DNA from: Paraflavisolibacter caeni | GTDB taxonomy: Bacteria; Bacteroidota; Bacteroidia; Chitinophagales; Chitinophagaceae | Reading direction: 5' to 3' | NCBI RefSeq assembly: GCF_025628885.1 | Contig: NZ_JAOTIF010000012.1 | Coordinates: 62,001 to 126,000, forward strand | Length of the DNA stretch: 64,000 nucleotides | Shown: positions 58,203-64,000 of the stretch, one piece after another | Position numbering within the stretch: the stretch's first letter is position 1 | Layout: the number at the start of each line of letters is the position of its first letter | The notes under the pieces: model-generated | What the model was told of the DNA's origin: nothing | Databases searched by the model: none | The model's input: the letters and a program-made list of their open reading frames with translations, nothing else | Position numbers and translations under genes: made by a program

Positions 58203-58868
58203 TTATTTTTCAAACACCACGGCTTCGGGGAAAGCTCCAAGTTTTACTAAACAATCTTGTACATTTTCAATCATCTTCGGAGGCCCGCACAAGTAAAAGT
58301 GTTTAGTTAAATCATCAATATTGTCTTTCAGGAACTGCTCGTTGATATAACCATGCTGATACCTTTCGCTTTGCTCGTCAGTGATGATGAAAATAGCGTT
58401 TGGTCCAAGCATTGAAGTCAATTCGTCTTTCAGGATGATATCCCGGTCGGTTTTGTTGGAAAAAAATAGTTTGTTGCCTTCCAGTTTGTTTTCCTTGTTT
58501 AACTGCCTGAGTATAGCAATAAAAGGAGTGATGCCTGCCCCTCCTGCAATGAAATACCCGGGTCCTTTATATTCAATAGTGCCCCAAACATCCCGGATGA
58601 TCAATTCATCCCCTGGTGTAAGCGTATTTAATTCGTTAGTAACCCCTGGATGATCACTATATATTTTGATCGTGAATTCCAGGTAAGGAGCTTCATTCAA
58701 TGCAGTAAAAGTAAAAGGCCTCCTTTCTTCTTGCCATCCTTCTTTATTAATGGAAACTTCTGTTGCCTGGCCTGGATTAAAATGAAAACCTGGAGGCTTT
58801 TCAAATCGAAATCGTTTAACATTATGAGTAACCTGTTCAATCGTTATGATCTTGACGGTCTGTTCCAT
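58203..58868 (-). CDS. FAD-dependent ferredoxin/flavodoxin-reductase-like protein
   Basis: 221 residues, FNR fold without an iron-sulfur domain. FAD domain motif RRPFTFTALNEAP, then GDELIIRDVWGTIEYKGPG; NAD(P) domain with YFIAGGAGITPFIAILRQL, the middle LFFSNKTDRDIILKDEL and the end YLCGPPKMIENVQDCLVKLG. It moves electrons between NAD(P)H and a small carrier; partner unknown. Monocistronic, ending at the shared terminator. Confidence 0.9.
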   Translation of the reverse strand: MEQTVKIITIEQVTHNVKRFRFEKPPGFHFNPGQATEVSINKEGWQEERRPFTFTALNEAPYLEFTIKIYSDHPGVTNELNTLTPGDELIIRDVWGTIEYKGPGYFIAGGAGITPFIAILRQLNKENKLEGNKLFFSNKTDRDIILKDELTSMLGPNAIFIITDEQSERYQHGYINEQFLKDNIDDLTKHFYLCGPPKMIENVQDCLVKLGAFPEAVVFEK

Positions 58869-59165
58869 TTTTTTCCCATTTTTCTATTTCATGAAAATAC
58901 ATAAAGTATTGTCTGATCAACGAATGTGCTTACGGTTTTGTTGTTAAAATGGAAATTAAGTGGTAACTTTTGATTAAGAAGATTTAATGATAATGTAATA
59001 CAAAGCATCCGCTTTTTCGCATATACTTACATCATAGCGTTCTCAGAACAGCAATAATCCTGGAAGAACATATTAGAATTATTATTGGACAGATTTCTGT
59101 TCAATATGGGCTTCTTATACAATCTCGTTACCCTGGATTTTGTAAACCATTCAAAACCATAAAAA
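58869..59165. other. Divergent promoter region, reductase/ppsA
   Basis: 297 AT-rich bases between two divergent starts. Promoters for both genes are expected here; I see no distinct operator. No gene is supported. Confidence 0.45.
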
Positions 59166-61631
59166 ATGATGAACGAAACCAACTTCATTGTGCCCCTGAA
59201 CCAGGTGGGACTGGAAGACCTGCTGTGGGTAGGAGGGAAGAACGCTTCTCTTGGAGAAATGATCCAGCATCTCTCCCCTTTAGGCATCAACATCCCGGGC
59301 GGATTTGTGATCACAGTGAGTGCCTATAAGTATTTCCTGCAGTCTAATGACCTGGAACCTGCCATCAAAAACTATGTACGGGAGATCGATTTTGACAACA
59401 TTGATTCCTTAAGAAAAGGCGGAAAGAAGATTCGACAACTGATTCGCAACACAAGGTTCCCCAAAGAGCTAAGTGAGTTGATTATCGAAGCGTATTTGAA
59501 GCTGTCGGATTATTACAACATTCCGGATACAGATGTGGCGGTTCGCTCCTCTGCCACTGCAGAAGATCTGCCGGATGCTTCCTTTGCCGGCCAGCAGGAA
59601 ACTTATCTCAATGTCAGAGGTCCCGGTGCACTGATCGATGCCGTAAGAAATTGCTTTGCATCACTTTTTACGGATCGGGCAATTTCTTATAGGGAAAGTT
59701 TTGGATATGATCATTTTCAATTAGGTCTGTCAGTTTGTGTTCAAAAAATGGTGCGTTCGGACCTGGCTTGTTCGGGTGTTGCTTTTTCCCTGGATACGGA
59801 AAGTGGTTTCAAAGATGTAGTTGTGATCAATGGCTCATATGGATTGGGTGAAATGATCGTTCAAGGATCGGTATCACCCGATGAATTTATAGTGTTCAAG
59901 CCAACTTTGAACAGTGATTGTACCCCCATCATTGAAAAAAAGCTGGGAAACAAAGATGTGATGATGATTTATGGCGATGATCCCGATGAAAGGGTGCGCA
60001 TCATTCCCACGGAAAAAAACATGCATGAAAAATTCTGCATACCGGATGAAATGATCCTCCAGTTAGCAAAATGGGTGGTAGAAATAGAAAATTATTACAC
60101 CCGCAAAAAAGGTTACTGGTGCCCTATGGATGTGGAGTGGGCTTTAGACGGCAAATCCAACCAGCTCTTTTTGGTACAGGCAAGACCTGAGACCATCCAT
60201 TCGCAAAAGAAGGATCGTAAACTGGTTGATTATCATATCAACGACCCGGAAAAAGAACAAAAAATAATTGCAAAAGGTATCGCAGTAGGAGATGAAATTG
60301 CTACCGGCAAGGTAAATATTATCTATTCCTTAGACAGCCGTGTGGCCGATGGAAATTTTTTCCAGGAAGGTGATGTCCTGGTGACAGATATGACCGATCC
60401 TGATTGGGAGCCCATCATGAAAAAGGCGGCGGCTATCATTACCAACAAAGGTGGCAGAACCTGTCATGCCGCCATTGTAGCCCGTGAAATGGGGGTTCCA
60501 GCTATTGTAGGTTGTGGCAACGCAACCTATTGGTTGGCAGAAGGGCAGATCGTCACTGCTTCCTGTGCAGAAGGTGATGTAGGCATCATTTACAACGGGG
60601 CCATCGACTTTATCAAATCAGAAATCGATCTGGATGATCTGCCCCCGATACAGACACCGTTAATGTTTAATGTGGGTTCGCCCAATATGGCTTTTCAGTA
60701 TGCACACTTGCCTAATCAAGGCGTCGGATTGGCAAGGGAAGAATTTATCATCAACAACTACATACAAGTACATCCGCTTGCTTTGCTCAAACATCGCTCG
60801 CTCAATGATGGAGAACTTTCTTCCCAAATCAGGAAGATCATTAAAGGCTTCGATAGTGAAGAGGATTTCTTTATCAAAAAGCTGGCGTATGGCATAGCCA
60901 AAATTGCTGCAGCATTTTATCCCAAGAATGTCATTGTGCGGTTTTCTGACTTTAAAAGCAATGAATATTCCAATTTAATGGGAGGCAATCACTTTGAGCC
61001 TGTTGAAGAAAATCCGATGATAGGGTGGAGAGGAGCATCCAGGTACTACGCTCCTGCATACAAAGAGGCTTTTGGATTGGAATGTAAAGCCATTCGCAAG
61101 GTGCGTGAGGAAATGGGTTTAACCAATGTGGTGATGATGATCCCCTTCTGCAGGACGGTGGAAGAATTATTGCTGGTTCAGGCGACCATGAAAGAATTCG
61201 GCCTGGAAAGAGGACTAAATGGTTTGCAGATTTATTTGATGGCAGAACTCCCTTCCAATATTGTCATGGCGGAGGAATTTGCTGCACATATTGATGGCTT
61301 CTCTATAGGTTCCAATGACCTGACACAGCTGACTCTTGGGTTGGATAGGGATTCGTCACTGGTTGCGCATTTATACAATGAACGCAATCCTGCAGTGAAA
61401 AAGTTGATTCGTATGTTGATACGGACAGCCAAAGACGCGAATGTGAAAGTGGGCATCTGCGGACAAGGTCCATCTGACTACCCGGACTTTGCACAATTTC
61501 TTGTGGAGCAGAATATTGATAGTATCTCTGTTACACCAGACTCCTTAGTGAAAACAGTCAGGGCCATTCACCAGGTAGAACAGGAGTTATTTGAAAAAAT
61601 CAAATCAACTAATGTAAAACAATCGATGTAG
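59166..61631 (+). CDS. ppsA: Phosphoenolpyruvate synthase
   Basis: 821 residues, complete. Converts pyruvate and ATP to PEP, AMP and phosphate for gluconeogenesis. Order: N-terminal ATP-grasp domain (GGKNASLGEMIQ, AVRSSATAEDLPDASFAGQQE, VQARPET), the swivelling phosphohistidine domain (GGRTCHAAIVAREMGVPAIV) and the PEP/pyruvate barrel (GIGSNDLTQL-type SIGSNDLTQLTLGLDRDS and VGICGQGPSDYP with the catalytic Cys). Two adjacent ATGs (59166, 59169). Fits use of the pyruvate made by sialic acid breakdown. Confidence 0.95.
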   Translation: MMNETNFIVPLNQVGLEDLLWVGGKNASLGEMIQHLSPLGINIPGGFVITVSAYKYFLQSNDLEPAIKNYVREIDFDNIDSLRKGGKKIRQLIRNTRFPKELSELIIEAYLKLSDYYNIPDTDVAVRSSATAEDLPDASFAGQQETYLNVRGPGALIDAVRNCFASLFTDRAISYRESFGYDHFQLGLSVCVQKMVRSDLACSGVAFSLDTESGFKDVVVINGSYGLGEMIVQGSVSPDEFIVFKPTLNSDCTPIIEKKLGNKDVMMIYGDDPDERVRIIPTEKNMHEKFCIPDEMILQLAKWVVEIENYYTRKKGYWCPMDVEWALDGKSNQLFLVQARPETIHSQKKDRKLVDYHINDPEKEQKIIAKGIAVGDEIATGKVNIIYSLDSRVADGNFFQEGDVLVTDMTDPDWEPIMKKAAAIITNKGGRTCHAAIVAREMGVPAIVGCGNATYWLAEGQIVTASCAEGDVGIIYNGAIDFIKSEIDLDDLPPIQTPLMFNVGSPNMAFQYAHLPNQGVGLAREEFIINNYIQVHPLALLKHRSLNDGELSSQIRKIIKGFDSEEDFFIKKLAYGIAKIAAAFYPKNVIVRFSDFKSNEYSNLMGGNHFEPVEENPMIGWRGASRYYAPAYKEAFGLECKAIRKVREEMGLTNVVMMIPFCRTVEELLLVQATMKEFGLERGLNGLQIYLMAELPSNIVMAEEFAAHIDGFSIGSNDLTQLTLGLDRDSSLVAHLYNERNPAVKKLIRMLIRTAKDANVKVGICGQGPSDYPDFAQFLVEQNIDSISVTPDSLVKTVRAIHQVEQELFEKIKSTNVKQSM

Positions 61632-61679
61632 TGCCTATCACATTAGCAAGTAATGAAAATGGTAAGATGATATTAGGAT

Positions 61680-61708
61680 CAAACAGCCTCCGCATCGGAG
61701 GCTGTTTG
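61680..61708 (+). terminator. Rho-independent terminator of ppsA
   Basis: CAAACAGCCTCCG-CAT-CGGAGGCTGTTTG, a 13-bp perfect stem with a 3-base loop, 49 bases past the ppsA stop and before the riboswitch. Confidence 0.85.
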
Positions 61709-61819
61709 ATTACAAATTGTTTTAATAATACAGTTCTAGAGCGGTTTTGGCTGTTTTTCAACATTAGGTGGAAAACAACTTAAGCCTGTCTCGGTAAAGC
61801 CATATTATCTTGCGACAGA

Positions 61820-62000
61820 TTTTGGTTATGACTCCATTTTATGGATCGTATTAAAAGGGAAGTCCGGTGAAAGTCCGGCGCTATCCCCGTAGCTGTAAGT
61901 TCCTTACATGTTGTTCAAACGCTCTTTAAGCCACTGTCCGCCTGAGGCGGATGGGAAGGCCTAGAACAACGGAACAAGCCAGAAGACCTGCCTGAATCAA
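61820..62000 (+). promoter_or_regulatory. Cobalamin riboswitch
   Basis: Contains the hallmark core AGTCCGGTGAAAGTCCGGCG, then CTATCCCCGTAGCTGTAAG, the GCCACTG and GGGAAGG segments and the B12-box GCCAGAAGACCTGCC. The order and spacing match the adenosylcobalamin riboswitch family. It lies 130 bases before nrdB; pairing such as GAATCA with TGATTC downstream may form the expression platform. B12 binding should reduce nrdBA expression. Confidence 0.95.
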
Positions 62001-62129
62001 CTTACTGTTTCATAGCTTTCGGGTGAAAGGCATTGAACTGATTCATTACGTAAGAATGCTCTTCTTGCGCTGTATCAGCATCCCTTTGCATCGCTCCGGA
62101 AGCATATTGCTCAACGATAAAACAATATT

Positions 62130-63101
62130 ATGCAGGCGGAGAACGAAATTCTATTGCAAGAGAACAAGGATCGTTTTGTGATCCTTCCTATCAATTATCC
62201 CACCGTATGGGAACACTACAAAAGGCATGAGGCTAGCTTTTGGACCGCAGAGGAAATTGATGTAAGCAGTGACCTTAAGGATTGGGAAAACCTCAATGAT
62301 GGTGAGCGACATTTTATTTCACATGTACTGGCCTTTTTTGCAGCCAGTGATGGCATTGTAAACGAAAACCTGGCAGTGAACTTCATGAGCGAGGTGCAAT
62401 TGCCGGAAGCAAGGTGTTTCTATGGATTCCAGATCATGATGGAGAATATTCATAGTGAAACCTATGCCTTACTCATTGATACTTATATCAAAGACCCCCA
62501 CGAGAAACACAAACTTTTTCATGCCATTGATACAGTGCCAGCAGTGAAACAAAAAGCAGAATGGGCATTGCGGTGGATCTCCAATGGGACCTTTGCACAG
62601 CGACTGGTTGCTTTTGCGGCTGTTGAAGGTATTTTCTTCAGTGGTAGTTTCTGTTCCATCTTCTGGCTCAAGAAAAGAGGATTGATGCCGGGCCTCACCT
62701 TCAGTAATGAACTCATCAGCCGCGATGAAGGACTGCATTGTGAATTTGCCTGCCTGCTTTATAGCATGCTCAGAAACAAATTATCACAGGAAGAAGTGTA
62801 CGCCATTATTACTGATGCGGTGACTATTGAAAAATCATTTATCACTGATGCGTTGCCGGTTGATTTGATTGGTATGAATGCCCGCCTCATGCAACAATAC
62901 ATTGAATATGTGGCTGACCGCTGGATCAGTGAACTGGGCTATCCGAAGATTTATCATGCTGTCAATCCATTTGATTTTATGGAAATGATATCGCTGCAGG
63001 GTAAGACCAACTTTTTTGAAAAGAGGGTTGGGGATTACCAGAAGGCGGGAGTAATGGCAGCAAAGGAGGGGCAGACCTTTTCATTGGAAGAAGATTTTTG
63101 A
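62130..63101 (+). CDS. nrdB: Class I ribonucleotide reductase, beta subunit
   Basis: 323 residues. Holds the metal-tyrosyl radical cofactor that starts reduction of ribonucleotides by NrdA. Ligands in order: Asp in [11 protein letters not shown], Glu and His in [10 protein letters not shown], where the following Tyr fits the radical position, Glu in [11 protein letters not shown], and the EGLHCEF pair. Ends with a normal C-terminal tail (FSLEEDF) for binding NrdA. Encoded just after the B12 riboswitch, unlike many genomes where nrdA comes first. Confidence 0.95.
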   Translation: MQAENEILLQENKDRFVILPINYPTVWEHYKRHEASFWTAEEIDVSSDLKDWENLNDGERHFISHVLAFFAASDGIVNENLAVNFMSEVQLPEARCFYGFQIMMENIHSETYALLIDTYIKDPHEKHKLFHAIDTVPAVKQKAEWALRWISNGTFAQRLVAFAAVEGIFFSGSFCSIFWLKKRGLMPGLTFSNELISRDEGLHCEFACLLYSMLRNKLSQEEVYAIITDAVTIEKSFITDALPVDLIGMNARLMQQYIEYVADRWISELGYPKIYHAVNPFDFMEMISLQGKTNFFEKRVGDYQKAGVMAAKEGQTFSLEEDF

Positions 63102-63145
63102 TTGGAATGTATAAGTATTGAAGTAAACGAAAACCAATATTATTT

Positions 63146-64000
63146 ATGAGTTACGTCATTAAAAGAAGCGGCAAAACAGAACCTATACAATTTGATAAAG
63201 TAACGGCACGCATCAAAAAGCTTTCGTACGGATTGAGTCCACTGGTAAGTGTGATTGAAGTGGCTAAGAAAACCATTGAAGGTATCTACGAGGGCGTGCA
63301 TACAACTGACCTGGATAACCTCGCAGCAGAGGTGGCTGCATCATTAACGGCTAATCATCCGGATTATGCCATTCTGGCTTCACGAATTGTTGTGAGCAAT
63401 TTGCATAAGAATACAGAAAAATCTTTCTCTGCTACCATGAGGAAGTTGTATCAGTATACTGATGCCAGCACCGGAAGGCAAATGCCACATATTGCTGATG
63501 ATGTGATGCAGATCATTGAGGATAATGCCGGACTATTGGATAGTGTGATCATCTATGACCGCGATTATGCATTTGATTATTTTGGTTTTAAGACGCTGGA
63601 GAAGTCTTACTTGTTGCGGATTAATGGCGAAATAGCAGAACGCCCGCAACATATGTATATGAGGGTGGCACTTGGTATTCACAAGCAGGATATTGAAAGT
63701 GTTTTGAAAACTTATCAACTAATGAGTGAGCATTGGTTTACTCATGCCACACCTACGCTCTTTAATGCGGGTACTCCGAAGCCTCAGATGAGCAGTTGCT
63801 TTTTGCTGGCTATGAAGGAAGATAGTATTGAAGGTATCTATGATACACTGAAACAAACCGCTAAGATTTCTCAAAGTGCCGGTGGCATCGGATTATCCAT
63901 ACATAATGTTCGTGCAACTGGTAGTTATATCAGCGGAACTAATGGCACCAGCAATGGAATTATTCCTATGCTGCGTGTTTTCAATGATACTGCTAGGTAT
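63146..64000 (+). CDS. nrdA: Class I ribonucleotide reductase, alpha subunit (partial)
   Basis: First 285 codons; the rest lies beyond the window. ATP-cone at the N-terminus ([19 protein letters not shown] to LHKN) gives dATP inhibition. The catalytic domain begins [20 protein letters not shown] with the first redox Cys and continues [21 protein letters not shown]. Sequence style is that of eukaryote-like NrdA of Bacteroidota. Follows nrdB by 44 bases, same operon. Confidence 0.95.
   Translation, partial: MSYVIKRSGKTEPIQFDKVTARIKKLSYGLSPLVSVIEVAKKTIEGIYEGVHTTDLDNLAAEVAASLTANHPDYAILASRIVVSNLHKNTEKSFSATMRKLYQYTDASTGRQMPHIADDVMQIIEDNAGLLDSVIIYDRDYAFDYFGFKTLEKSYLLRINGEIAERPQHMYMRVALGIHKQDIESVLKTYQLMSEHWFTHATPTLFNAGTPKPQMSSCFLLAMKEDSIEGIYDTLKQTAKISQSAGGIGLSIHNVRATGSYISGTNGTSNGIIPMLRVFNDTARY

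Overview
The window looks like a chromosomal segment of a Bacteroidota bacterium, most likely a free-living or soil member of the Chitinophagaceae (family placement is inference). The evidence is a SusC/SusD pair, a type IX secretion C-terminal sorting domain, several lipoproteins and glycan-degrading enzymes, AT-rich intergenic DNA, weak Shine-Dalgarno sites and a eukaryote-like NrdA. Two real genes run off the edges: a large unknown protein on the left (minus strand) and nrdA on the right.

Layout. (1) 1-4.7 kb is a scarred accessory region: an uncharacterised protein of at least 829 residues, a divergent broken DUF4365-like gene, a ~190-bp element that recurs at 15.65 kb, a probably frameshifted lipoprotein, and a GC-rich ORF joined to the remains of an IS6-type transposase. 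(2) 4.7-15.6 kb is a redox/electrophile-stress block: Ohr peroxidase, dihaem cytochrome c, AraC regulator, three aldo/keto reductases (one probably Tat-exported), two alpha/beta hydrolases, an NTF2-like protein, a flavodoxin pseudogene, a carboxymuconolactone decarboxylase-like protein and a cupin. (3) 15.6-25.2 kb is mixed: a truncated pentapeptide-repeat gene, an IS110-family transposase, several small unknown proteins (one of 40 residues with a membrane segment), xseA-xseB, and several broken genes. (4) 25.2-42.9 kb is a complete sialic acid utilisation locus: a divergent FadR-type regulator with two matching palindromes, then SusC, SusD, NanA lyase, NanM-like mutarotase, MFS transporter, sialidase, double-domain sialate O-acetylesterase, AGE-type epimerase, an SGNH-GH20 fusion and a wrecked nagA. 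(5) 42.9-50.7 kb holds tRNA-Val(GAC), a nucleosidase, a broken HxlR regulator, an rtcB-prfH ribosome-repair operon, a GH3 glycosidase and a VIT-like membrane protein with an outer-membrane partner. (6) 50.7-64 kb holds a 2355-residue pectate-lyase-like T9SS protein with a perfect LacI-type operator upstream, a flavodoxin-reductase-like enzyme, ppsA, and a cobalamin riboswitch ahead of class I ribonucleotide reductase genes nrdB-nrdA.

How it works together. In the sialic acid locus the sialidase and esterases release and de-acetylate sialic acid, SusCD or the MFS carrier import it, NanM interconverts its anomers, NanA cleaves it to ManNAc and pyruvate, and the AGE epimerase makes GlcNAc; the last gene, nagA, is dead, so deacetylation must be encoded elsewhere. 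RtcB with PrfH is a known pair for repairing ribosomes with cleaved 16S rRNA. The riboswitch should turn class I ribonucleotide reductase off when B12 is plentiful, implying a B12-dependent reductase elsewhere.

Gene decay is unusually visible: about ten broken or truncated genes, including short gene fragments that a length-filtered ORF search misses. The best candidates for something undescribed are the left-edge unknown gene with its DUF4365 neighbour, and the duplicated ~190-bp structured element.
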